DNA of 64,000 nt from Lantana camara. Taxonomy: Eukaryota; Streptophyta; Magnoliopsida; Lamiales; Verbenaceae. Numbering within the stretch: position 1 is the stretch's first letter; every line of letters starts with the position of its first letter. The notes under the pieces were generated by a model, which had not been told where the DNA came from, searched no databases, and saw only the letters and a list, made by a program, of their open reading frames with translations. Of the stretch, positions 44,817 through 54,707 are shown piece by piece. Where the stretch lies: contig CM074863.1 in the NCBI GenBank assembly GCA_037501455.1, positions 12,024,001 to 12,088,000 of the forward strand, given 5' to 3'. The translations under genes were made by a program, and so were the position numbers.

Positions 44817-46080
44817 ATTTTTTCAAAATGTTGTCTTGAAGAACTATGTTTCCTTGTGAATCAAAAGTATTACCAAGAAAATCAATTTTTTGTTTACATA
44901 AGACTGCTTTCTTTTTAGAAAGAATTAATCCTTTGTCTTTGCATCATTTCAAAACTATTTTTAGTTTTTTCAAATGATCTTCTTTATCTTGATTACTAAA
45001 GATGATAATATCATCAATGTAAGCAAGACAAATGTCTTCTAGACCTTCAAGGTTTTTATCCATAAATCTTTGGTATATTCCAGGTGCTTGTTTCAAACCA
45101 AAAGGTAAAACATTCCATTGGTAATGTTTTTGTGGAAGACATGTAAAAGCTGTTAGTGGTTTTGTATCTTCATGCAATCTTAATTGCCAATATCCTGATT
45201 TAGCGTCTAATGTACTGAACCATGTTTGTCCTTTTAACCTATCTTTGATATAATCAATTCTAGGAAGTTTATTTGCATCTCCTACAGTTTTTTCATTTAA
45301 TTCTTTATAATTTATAACCATTCGTCGTTTTCCTCGCTTTATTTCATTTTTATTTTCTACATAAAATGCAGGTGCTGCGTGTGGACTTTTGCTTTCAGAA
45401 ATTAATCCTTTTTCCAAAAGTTGTTTACATTCTTCTTTAAATTCATCAATATCTCGTTTAGAATAAGGTATATTATTTTTTACATTTACTTCATCTAAAG
45501 GATTTTTAAGTTTAATTTCAACTATCATATGATTATTGTTCTTTTCCTTATCTAAAGGGTCTTCACTAGTGACAGAGTCTAAAATTTCTTCTATTTCTTT
45601 TTCAAGATTTGTTTTTATGAAAAATATTAATTCATGATTGATTAAATAATCTATTTTGTCTATGAGATTACTTCTGTCTTCAATCTTTACTATTGGTATT
45701 TCAACCGTTTCACTCTTTTGGGATAGTTTTTCATTAACAGGTGATTTTAAAGTGATGTATTTTAAATCTTGACAAAAAGGTCTGTATAGTTTCAAAAAGT
45801 TATTTCCTAGGATAAATGGTAACCCTGTTTCGTGTCTGTATATAGATGGTATAATAAAACAATATCCCTGTATCCAAACTTTTTCTAAGTATGTAACGTA
45901 CCATATATAATAATGACTTGCATCTGCTATCATTACTTTTAATGGTTGTTTAAGTTTTTTCCATTTGAATATCGTAAGAGCTGGTGAAGCAAAGCATAAA
46001 CTTGCTCCTGTGTCTATAAATGCTTTAATAGTTTTGCGTTTTATCTTTACTTCTATGAATGTAGCATTAGAGTTTTTCAT
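44817..46080 (-). pseudogene. Caulimovirid protease-reverse transcriptase, one stop, truncated
   Basis: The frame starts ATG 46080, straight after the coat-protein stop. Near residue 25 is the aspartic protease active site (FIDTGASLCF), with ILGNNFL as its later strand. From about residue 210 comes reverse transcriptase: SPHAAPAFYV, RMVINYKELN, WFSTLDAKSGYWQLRL, LPFGLKQAPGIYQRFM and the catalytic YIDDIIIFS. An in-frame TGA at 44944-44946 interrupts it, after which the same frame continues (IDFLGNTF) up to the junction. RNase H is absent from this copy. The enzyme would copy viral RNA to DNA in live relatives. Confidence 0.88.
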
Positions 46081-46081
46081 T

Positions 46082-47545
46082 TAGAAATCATCAGAAATAT
46101 ATTCGGTTTCTGATTCTGTAACAGTTTCCATTTCATATATGTTTTCCAGATCAGAATAGTCTTCTTCTATTGGCTCTAAATTGTATGTTTGAGCTACTTG
46201 AAGTATATGTAATTTTTTATTCGATTGTTTTTGTTGTTTAGGGCATTCTCTAGCATAGTGTCCTTCTTCGTGGCAAAGCCAACATTGGCATTTTTTCTTC
46301 TCTTCCGGGCAGTATTTTTGTTTAGGCTTATATTCTTTCTTTTTAAAGAAACGTCTTCTTCTTTTTTGAAATTTATGTTTATTATTGTCTACCTATCTTT
46401 TTGATTTTTTTCTCCATCTGTATTTTTTATTTTTTCTCCTGTATTTTCTTTTTTTGTTTGGCCGAATTATGTATGGACTTTCTCCGTATTGTTGAGGTAC
46501 TAAAGAATTTCCTTCACAACATATCGTGACTTTGTTTTTAACTGCGTTGTGTAATTCTCTTTCATAGCATTTGTCTCCTATAAATTGTTCTACTACGGTT
46601 TGTGCTCCTCCTAGTGTCTCTGAAACAAACCCTTCGTTTATTTGTTTCTTAAATTCTGCATATACTATTTGTCCTACTGGGTAGGGTAATTTATTGAAGT
46701 ATAATGATAGGTATTTTTCTCTGTTTTCTCTGTTTAAATCATAGTAATACATATTGTATTCGCAGTTAAAGTGTTCTATAGCACACATATCTAATATTTG
46801 TGTATTAGCTAAATGGAATGCTGCTCTATCTTGTTCTCTGTTTGTTACAAAAAATCCTGAATGTTGTATTGGTATTTCAATAAATTCTGAATATATTTTT
46901 TCAATTATGTTCCAAAATGTACTTACAGAGTCTTCTCCTCTTAAAAGTGTTTTCTGTTCTTCAGATAATGAAGATAAGAAGTGTGTTACATTTCCTACTG
47001 TTTTATATTGTATAAAATTAAATATTGTTTTAAAATTTCCTTGTCTTAATCTATCTTCAGTTTCTAGAATTAGTCCTAATTTATGTGCCCATTCAGTGAT
47101 AAGTGTTGATTTGTTTGTTACACAGTCTAAATTTAATATTCCATCGACTTCTAATATTCCCTTTGTAGGTATATATTGTTCGGGTAGTTTAGACCATCTT
47201 CCTTTTTTATTTGGAATATATCCCTTTTTAAAATTGTATTGTATACTTGTATTTTTTAGAGGATTAGTATATTTATCTTCTTGATAGTATTCATATTCTT
47301 CTTCTTTTTTTTGTATTACTAGCTTCTGGAATATCTTTCTTATCTTTTTCTTGTTTTAAACCATGTTCCATTCCTAATACATCGTCTTCTGATGACTCAT
47401 ATCCATATATTACTTCTTCGTTTTCTACTTCTGGTTTTATAGCTTCTAATGTATGAGTTTGTTTTTTTTCTTCATCAGCTATTTTTAATGATTCTAATAA
47501 ATTGTTTAATTCTGCAATTTTCTCTTCTAAATCAAAGGATTCCAT
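46082..47545 (-). pseudogene. Caulimovirid coat protein, one frameshift and one stop
   Basis: ATG 47545 opens an acidic N-terminal arm (residues 1-80). In an A-run near 47305-47312 a one-base shift is needed to enter the core, which is open to a TAG at 46393. The same frame then continues to 46082. The core has the caulimovirid capsid style, followed by a strongly basic patch (KKRKYRRKNKKYRWRKKSKR). After the stop come a further basic run and a zinc knuckle (CWLCHEEGHYAREC, CX2CX4HX4C), then an acidic tail. This acid-core-basic-CCHC-acid order is typical of caulimovirus coat proteins. Confidence 0.82.
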
Positions 47546-48111
47546 TATATACGTGGAGCTTCTATTTGAAAAGGTTTAAGGTTTCTATTTCCAAAATATT
47601 TTTCAAGATCGGCAATAGTTATGTGTCTAGAATATTCTTTTCGTATAATCACTTCTTTAAGTTGTTTTAATAATTCTTGACAATTTGACATAGGAAGTAT
47701 TATTTGTTTTTCTTCAGATGTACCAATCTGGTTTTCTATTTCTTTTCCTCTGAATTCTCTTAGAATTTTATTAAGAATTTCTTGTGTATTGTCTATTTCA
47801 TTTATAACGTTTTGTTTTTTATCTAAAAGAATTTGTTGTAACATATCTATAATAGTATTTAATTGTGGGTTTGTAGTAGTGTGAAATAAATGTGGATATT
47901 CTCCCCCCTCCTGATGGCAAGAGAAAATGTTTTGATCAATTTTATAATATGATTCTATTTGTTGATTAGTATTGATGTTTGTTATAGTATCCTCAAGTTG
48001 AGACATCTTTTTGTTAGTATTTATTAATTGTTCTGTTAATGTTTGTACTGTATTATTTAAAGAATGTATCTGTTGATTTAATGTTTCTACAAAATTTTGT
48101 AATTCATTCAT
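47545..48111 (-). CDS. Caulimovirid coiled-coil protein, possible virion-associated protein
   Basis: An intact 188-residue frame whose first 55 residues form a clear heptad pattern (Asn/Leu/Ile-rich, for example HSLNNTVQTLTEQLINTNKK). The middle is Gln/Asn-rich and the C-terminus is basic with a proline (NLKPFQIEAPRI). Position just before the coat gene and the coiled coil fit a virion-associated protein, which trimerises and binds the capsid in caulimoviruses. The stop and the coat start share a base, and its start overlaps the previous stop. The assignment rests on position and shape. Confidence 0.6.
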   Translation of the reverse strand: MNELQNFVETLNQQIHSLNNTVQTLTEQLINTNKKMSQLEDTITNINTNQQIESYYKIDQNIFSCHQEGGEYPHLFHTTTNPQLNTIIDMLQQILLDKKQNVINEIDNTQEILNKILREFRGKEIENQIGTSEEKQIILPMSNCQELLKQLKEVIIRKEYSRHITIADLEKYFGNRNLKPFQIEAPRI

Positions 48112-48434
48112 GCTGATGAAAGTATGTTTATTTTAGTTCTCAGTCTTTTGCACCAATTTATTGTATTTTCAATTTGTTTTATAGATTCTCCTGTTTCTTC
48201 ATAGCGTTGTTTTAACCATTGTATATATTTTTCTAATTTTATTAAATTAACTGGAGTGTATATTTCATTTTTTATGAGTTGTTTTTCTCTTCGTCTCCTA
48301 CTATTAAGAATTTCTTCTTGAATTTTATAGTTTGTTGGATTAGTTATTAAGTTTAAAACTAGAGTTTCTTGTTTTATTATACTCCGAACCAGTATTAATT
48401 CTCTTCGTTTTATCTGTTTATTAAATTGATCCAT
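48108..48434 (-). CDS. Small caulimovirid ORF, 108 residues
   Basis: Intact, highly charged (Lys/Arg/Glu), probably helical. It overlaps the next frame by four bases (ATGA type) and follows the previous one by two. Related in style to the small frames of fragment A. Function unknown; an aphid-transmission or DNA-binding role is only a guess from position. Confidence 0.5.
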   Translation of the reverse strand: MDQFNKQIKRRELILVRSIIKQETLVLNLITNPTNYKIQEEILNSRRRREKQLIKNEIYTPVNLIKLEKYIQWLKQRYEETGESIKQIENTINWCKRLRTKINILSSA

Positions 48435-48436
48435 TT

Positions 48437-48649
48437 TTATCCATTTATTTCCCGTTGATATATTTTTTCTATTAATTTTGTATTTATTATATCAATCTGT
48501 TTAACATTGTCTGTTATATTTTTTATCTCGTTGGGATATATAAAAATTTCTTTCATGATAGAATCGTATTTTGTTGCAACATCTAATTTCCTTCCCAATT
48601 TTCTTATATCACTTTTAATTTTTCTTTGTTTATCCATTTTATCTTTCAA
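48437..48649 (-). CDS. Small caulimovirid ORF, 70 residues
   Basis: Ends in LIEKIYQREING, matching the end of the 94-residue ORF in fragment A. Basic N-terminus, helical. Overlaps the previous frame by 11 bases. Confidence 0.5.
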   Translation of the reverse strand: MKDKMDKQRKIKSDIRKLGRKLDVATKYDSIMKEIFIYPNEIKNITDNVKQIDIINTKLIEKIYQREING

Positions 48650-48821
48650 ATCGTTTTAGTAGTAAAATAGTTTTTTGTATTTGTTCTTGATAATATTCTG
48701 CCCAATATTCATGATATCTCGTAATATACCAATGTCCATTATTTTTAGCTACTAAGTATAAGTTTTTATGATTATTATATTCTTCGTATAAATCTACCAA
48801 ATATTCATTATATCCTTTCAT
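48639..48821 (-). CDS. Small caulimovirid ORF, 60 residues
   Basis: A Tyr-rich frame (HEYWAEYYQEQI) similar in size and place to the first small ORF of fragment A. The movement gene and primer site that should precede it are not present, so viral sequence ends near 48825. Confidence 0.5.
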   Translation of the reverse strand: MKGYNEYLVDLYEEYNNHKNLYLVAKNNGHWYITRYHEYWAEYYQEQIQKTILLLKRFER

Positions 48822-49207
48822 TTTGAAAAGTATTGTGGGTGCAAATATAATATTTCAAAAGTTATTGTATTGATTTATAAGAAAATATCAACTGTGTTAT
48901 GAATTTTGGGTTCCGCTAATGTCATGTGCGGGTAACACTATATTTGCAATATGTTTCAATAGTACACTCTTTTTGCAAAGTGTATTTGTATTCACACTAT
49001 TTTTAGAAAATGACCTCACATTTCATTTTCCATGCAGATCGTCTTAATCTTATTTTCTGTCAATTCTAATAAGACGTTTTCATGATAAGATATTAAGATT
49101 ATGAAATCGATCCATCCAATAATATCTCAGTTTAAAATTGACACGCATTGTACTTTTTGACATTTCAATTGAAGTTAAATAAAATAAAAATAAAGTACAT
49201 CTAAAAT
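48822..49207. other. Spacer between viral fragment B and the CACTA element
   Basis: AT-rich, no gene seen. I could not link it to the virus or to a repeat. Confidence 0.4.
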
Positions 49208-49607
49208 TCACATTACAAAAAAAAGGCCGAAAACCGACGGACATTTTCCGACGGGATTGTCGGAAAATGTCCGTCGGTTTTCGGTCGGGAAAGTCGAATT
49301 CCGACGGAAAACCGACGGGACGTCGCCCGTTGGAAAATGTATCGTCGGATTTGGGTCCCGACGGGTCCGTTCCGTCGGAAACATATTTCCGACGGAATTC
49401 CAACGAACATTTTTTTTCCCCAACGAAGTAATTTCCAACGGAAAATTTCCGTCGGTTTTCCGTCGGAATTTTTTTCCAACGGAACGGACCCGTCGGGACC
49501 CAAATCCGACGATACATTTTCCAACGGGCGCCGTCCCGTCGGTTTTCCGTCGGAATTCGAGCCAACCGAGCCACCCAAATGCGAGAATTAATTCTCGCGA
49601 TAATTGC

Positions 49608-49676
49608 GCACGAAGGGATTCGAACTCGGGTCTCCAAGGAAGAATGGTGACTCCCTTACCACTTGGCCAACTTACT
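49608..49676 (-). repeat. tRNA-like Pol III promoter segment inside the CACTA element
   Basis: On the minus strand, the A box TGGCCAAGTGG is followed 37 bases later by the B box GAGTTCGAATCCC. The part between is compatible with a tRNA anticodon-arm length, but the 3' acceptor stem and a full cloverleaf were not found. Best read as a SINE head or tRNA relic carried by the transposon. Confidence 0.6.
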
Positions 49677-49902
49677 TCTTATTAATATTATGTCTTTAAA
49701 TATATTTATACACTTATTTCAATTAATTATTTAAATACTTTTTTATTATTAATTTAAAATATATAATTTAAAATATATAATTATTTAAATTAAATATAAT
49801 CATATTTATTGAGATATTATATAAAAATTGCTAGCTTATATACTTTTGTGTTTTAATTATAATGTATATATTTAAAATTATATAAAATATTATTGTAGAT
49901 GA

Positions 49903-50006
49903 ACAAATAAACTTTATATTATTAATTTAATTGACTATATGCATATAACGTTATATATAGATAATATTATACATATTTTAAAATTTTAATATTATACATG
50001 TTTTAA

Positions 50007-50051
<45 letters not shown>

Positions 50052-50159
50052 ATTATACATACTGTAATATACATAATATATGTACACATATTATACATAT
50101 ATATATATATATACACATATTATACATACTGTAATATACATAATATATGTACACATATT

Positions 50160-50215
<56 letters not shown>

Positions 50216-50253
50216 TATACATACTGTAATATACATAATATATGTACACATAT

Positions 50254-50284
<31 letters not shown>

Positions 50285-50416
50285 AATATATTATATTTAT
50301 ATATATATATGTACAAATAAACTTTATATTATTAATTTAATTGACTATATGCATATAACGTTATATATAGATAATATTATACATATTTTAAAATTTTAAT
50401 ATTATACATGTTTTAA

Positions 50417-50471
<55 letters not shown>

Positions 50472-50640
50472 TATATGTACAAATAAACTTTATATATATA
50501 TGTGTATATATATATACACATATAATATATTATATTTATATATATATGTACATATTAGACATATACCGTAATATATATATGTACATATACCGTAATATAT
50601 ATATGTACATATACCGTAATATATATATATATATATGTTT
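49903..50640. repeat. TA microsatellites and a 410-base-offset duplication
   Basis: Bases 49903-50020 recur at 50313-50430, apparently without change. Between and after them are long TA runs (about 50012-50046, 50164-50208, 50420-50462) and three copies of a CATACTGTAATATACATAA-type unit. Frames here encode only Tyr-Ile repeats and are not genes. Confidence 0.85.
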
Positions 50641-51088
50641 ATATTATATTTATCTCTTTAAAAAAAAATACAAGAGATAATTATATTATTTCGTATTTTT
50701 TTAATGTAGAATAAAAAAATACCGACGGGATTTTCCCGTCGGATTTCCGTCGGAATTTTTATTTCATTGAAATTCCGACGGAAAACCGACGGGAAATCTC
50801 GTCGGTAATTTTTTAATGAAGAATAAAAAAGTACCGACGGGATTTTCCCGTCGGTTTTCCGTCGGAAAGTTTATTTCGTATTTTTTTAATGTTGAATAAA
50901 AAAATACCGACGGGATTTCCCGTCGGTATATTTGGCGCAATTTTTTTTAAAGTGCCGCCAAATATTCCGACGGAATTCCAACGGACGGAAAAGCCGTTGG
51001 AATTCCGTCGGTTTTCCATTGGAAATTTCGACGGAATTTTCCGTCGGTTTTTTCCCGTCGGAATTCGGGCTTTTTTCTTGTAGTGTCA

Positions 51089-53584
51089 TTTAGTTAGACA
51101 TTTTATGCCTAAACTCTTCATGATATTAGAAATTACACATTCATTGTTATATATTTACTAATGGTGTACAAACATTCCTTTAATTAAGTTTATTTAGTAT
51201 TAAAAGTTTTGAGATTTGAAAGCTCAGTACATGAGTTTATCTCGAATAATTATAACTCAAATCTATTTCGGCAATTGGTGTAAGAAGAGGGGTAAATCCG
51301 TAAATGTTTTACACTTGCCGTGTAATTAATAAAATATTTATGAAGAACAATAAATCAAATAACAAATGTAATATATCTATCATTATAATTGGTTGGTTTA
51401 GCAGGTTAGAGCTATAATTTTCTGTTTATCTCAATATTAATATATTAAGTTATATATCATTAATTGGTGTCGATAGGGATGTAAATGAATGTTAAACGAA
51501 TCATATATATGTATGTATATACTTATCCGTATATGAGTCGGATATATATGAATAATATCTTTTTAAACAGATTCAAATAATATCCTTTGCTGCATCATAA
51601 AATATAATTTTATATTTTAAACGGATTTCGAACGCGAATCCATATTAGAATCTAACACAGTGGTGTGGTCATATAATTTTATATGCATAAATTAAACAAC
51701 ACGAATTATATGTAATTTAGCTGAGTTAAAATTATTCAACTTCTACGGTTATTAAAAGTTTGTCTTTCAATAAAGCATTCACAATAATTGTAAAATAATT
51801 TTGGCAACTTTATGATATTGCAATTTAATAAAGTTCCTGATAGTATTTAATGGTATTAAATGCTCTGTTAGTTAGGAGCTTACTCACAATATTCTAAAAC
51901 CATGTGCACGTATTCCTCACACGGATTAAATAATTAAACCAAAAGGGATTAGTTGTCTTGTGCCTTTCTTCTGGACATAGCTATATATACAGTGTTATAT
52001 ATATATATTAGTAATTAATAATTAAAATATAAAATGAGCCAAAAAAGATGAGTATAATTAAATCTGAAGGATAATTTGATGTGTAAATTATTAGCTAGTT
52101 TGTCTTTTTGTGTGACAAAATTACAAAACGCTTGTCAAAGTTCAAATATTTCGATACTAATTCTGCATATATCTAAACAATGTACATGTAATTCACTAAT
52201 TTGTCAAGTAACAATGTTCAAGTAATTCGCTAAATCATGTAATAATATATTAAATTGATAATACGTAGTTCTCTTTAGACTATGAAAGCAGAAAATTGAA
52301 TGGAAATGGGGTGGGGGAAAAAACTTATTCTTTGTATACAGTGATGATGAACAATAAATTATGTTGCACAAGCATTTATACGAAATGGATATAAATACAT
52401 AATTTTTTTTCTCGCATTTTTTTACGTGAAACTCATGCAACATCCGTGCAATTAAATACAATGAATTGATGGGAATTAAGCGCTAGCACGACTCTATGTG
52501 TTACTGGCTTACTGCTACGCCAAATACTCTATACTAGTGATGAAATATATTAGCAATTAATTAACCCTAACCCTTGAAATGGGGGCTCTTAATTTATGGC
52601 TATTGCTTCTAAATTTTATTTATTTTACATTTTGTTCTCTTAAAAAAAATTGATTAATTAATACACATCATATATAGCATTTCTCTTAAAAAACAATTAT
52701 CTTTTTAATTGCATTCACTAATCATGCCTCTGATTACGGTCAAACAATTTAGGTATTTAATCCTCTACCTTTCGAGGCACAAAGATGCATCAAATTTCAA
52801 AGTCTTGGTAGAACCAATTGAAATTAAGCCTGCAAATATAATGCATAGTCTAAAAAAGGGGCTGAGACATTATATATGCCACCAAAGTATGACATTAAAG
52901 ACAAAGTAGAATAAAGGAAAGAGAAATATTCTTCATGGCTACTTCTATCAAAAGAGTGTCTGCTAAAAGAACCGAACTTGAACCACTCCTTCTAATTCTG
53001 CCAAAGAAATAAAACGAAAAAAAATAAATTAAGAAGAAAATATAAGAGTCTGTGTGGCAATTGGGGTCGGATTTGCACATGCTATGAATTGATAGAGTTT
53101 AAAGTAGTTATAGCCTCAATTCAGATGAACCAAATTAATATAACAGAGGGACGACTGTTTTATATTTTTCGGATCGGTAAAAAATGTAAGTAGATAATTA
53201 ATTCTTTTATTATAGTTGATTGCGTTTGGCTTAATATGGTTTTAAAGTAGAATTTACTCCCCTACTAGTACTAGTAGCTTTAACCAAAAGCAAGAAATAA
53301 AAAAACCTAAGAAACAAAAAAGGAGAATTAAAGAAGATTCAAAAGACAGTGGAACCCCACTGAGGAAGGCAAAAATGAGAAATGTCGAGAAAACCAGCTC
53401 CAATGGCAGAAAATGACGATTTTAGGCAGAATACATACATATTCAGGTCCTGTTTGGTGGTTTAAAATCACAGCAGTTAATGGTCCCCTACAGGCTACAG
53501 CTACAGCAGCCTTAAAGGTTTCAGTTAGTTGTGTGAATACTGAATTGAAAAAGGAAAAAGGAGCTCCCTTTGCTCTCAAACCTC
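51089..53584. other. Intergenic before the expansin gene
   Basis: AT-rich spacer with no frame resembling a protein and no clear element ends. The last part is the expansin promoter. Confidence 0.45.
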
Positions 53585-53593
53585 TATTTATAT
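53585..53593 (+). promoter_or_regulatory. TATA box of the expansin gene
   Basis: TATTTATAT lies 160 bases before the start codon, followed by a CT-rich leader. A leader intron (53659-53734, AAAAAG|GTAGCT to TTTTGCAG) sits between it and the ATG. Confidence 0.55.
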
Positions 53594-53744
53594 CACCGCA
53601 CCTCTTCACATTCTCCTCATTCAATTTCCACCTCTCCACATTTGCTTCTTTCAAAAAGGTAGCTACACTAACTTCATCATTCTTCCACCATTTCCCCTGT
53701 TCTCCTCCTCCTAATCGAAGTTTTTGTTTTGCAGGAGAGAATTA

Positions 53745-54707
53745 ATGGCTTTTCTTGGAGTTTTCATGGTTGCTTTTGCTGCGATGGCGTCGCATGTTGC
53801 TAATGGGTATGGGGGAGGTTGGACTAATGCACATGCAACCTTCTATGGAGGGAGCGACGCCTCTGGGACAATGGGTATGTGATAAAAATCCAATCTTGAA
53901 CCTTTCTTTCTCTGTTTGGAATTAGGATGCATGGTGACTGATTGTGGAGCGCGCAGGTGGGGCTTGTGGGTATGGGAACTTGTACAGCCAAGGGTATGGT
54001 ACCAACACTGCAGCGTTGAGTACTGCCCTTTTCAACAGTGGGCTGAGCTGTGGCTCCTGCTACGAGATTAGATGTGTGAATGCTGGGAAATGGTGCTTGC
54101 CAGGCTCCATTCTTGTGACGGCCACCAATTTCTGCCCCCCAAACAATGCCTTACCCAACAATGCAGGCGGCTGGTGCAACCCACCCCTTAGCCACTTCGA
54201 CTTGTCCCAACCTGTCTTCCAACGCATTGCTCAATACAGAGCTGGAATTGTGCCTGTTGCTTACAGAAGGTAAAAATTACTAACTAGTGTTTGTTGATCT
54301 TGTTTGGAAACCGAAAAGTTATGTATTTTAGTAGCATTATGCATTGAATCCCACATCGAGTTAGGCCGTCCAAGCTTAAAGAAATGTTGGATATTTGTAG
54401 GGTTGGGTGCAGGAGGAGGGGAGGAATTAGGTTCACCATTAACGGACACTCATACTTCAACCTAGTCCTCATAACCAACGTTGGTGGGGCAGGGGATGTC
54501 CATTCAGTTTCCATCAAAGGTTCAAGAACTGGTTGGCAGCCAATGTCCAGAAACTGGGGCCAAAATTGGCAGAGCAACTCTTATCTCAACGGCCAAAGCC
54601 TCTCTTTCAAGGTCACAACCAGCGACGGCAGAACGGTCGTCTCCTACAACGCCGCCCCGGCGAGTTGGTCCTTCGGCCAGACCTTCGCCGGAGCTCAGTT
54701 CCGTTGA
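53745..54707 (+). CDS. EXPA: Alpha-expansin
   Basis: Exons 53745-53874, 53957-54269 and 54401-54707 join in frame to 249 residues, normal for EXPA. A signal peptide covers about residues 1-20 ([20 protein letters not shown]), so the protein goes to the cell wall. Domain 1 (about 25-135) is the double-psi barrel with [15 protein letters not shown], paired cysteines (CGSCYEIRC) and the HFD motif in LSHFDLSQ. Domain 2 (about 145-245) is the pollen-allergen-like carbohydrate-binding module with its aromatic surface ([20 protein letters not shown], then SWSFGQTF). Alpha-expansins loosen walls non-enzymatically during growth. Intron positions are those usual for EXPA genes. Subfamily member not determined. 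Confidence 0.96.

Larger units (their letters stand above)
44814..48821 (-). mobile_element. Endogenous caulimovirid, fragment B
   Basis: Minus-strand order: three small ORFs, a coiled-coil protein, coat protein, then protease-reverse transcriptase, with frames touching or overlapping as in a live viral genome. Damage consists of one frameshift and one stop in the coat gene and one stop in the RT. It stops in the RT thumb where the SDR segment begins. Its small ORFs are only distantly like those of fragment A, so at least two viral lineages or very different copies are present. Confidence 0.86.
49208..51088. mobile_element. Non-autonomous CACTA (En/Spm) element, TCA duplication
   Basis: TCA flanks 49211-51085 on both sides. 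The right end is the reverse complement of CACTACAAGAAAAAAG, the standard CACTA terminus. The left end, CATTACAAAAAAAAGG, is a mutated version. Subterminal regions (49225-49560 and 50720-51065) are packed with direct and inverted CCGACGGAAAA / TTTTCCGTCGG units, the binding-site arrays expected of this superfamily. Open frames up to 185 codons there are by-products of the repeats. No transposase is present. The interior is nearly pure AT, with long TA runs. Confidence 0.9.

Noticed and set aside
46754..47284. Plus-strand 176-codon frame across the viral coat region
   Set aside because: It is antisense to the coat-protein core, which has the family features.
49080..49685. Several overlapping frames of 76-185 codons on both strands
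   Set aside because: They are made of CCGACGG-type subterminal repeats of the CACTA element read in different frames.
50010..50680. Frames encoding Tyr-Ile repeats (86-129 codons)
   Set aside because: Pure consequence of TA microsatellites.
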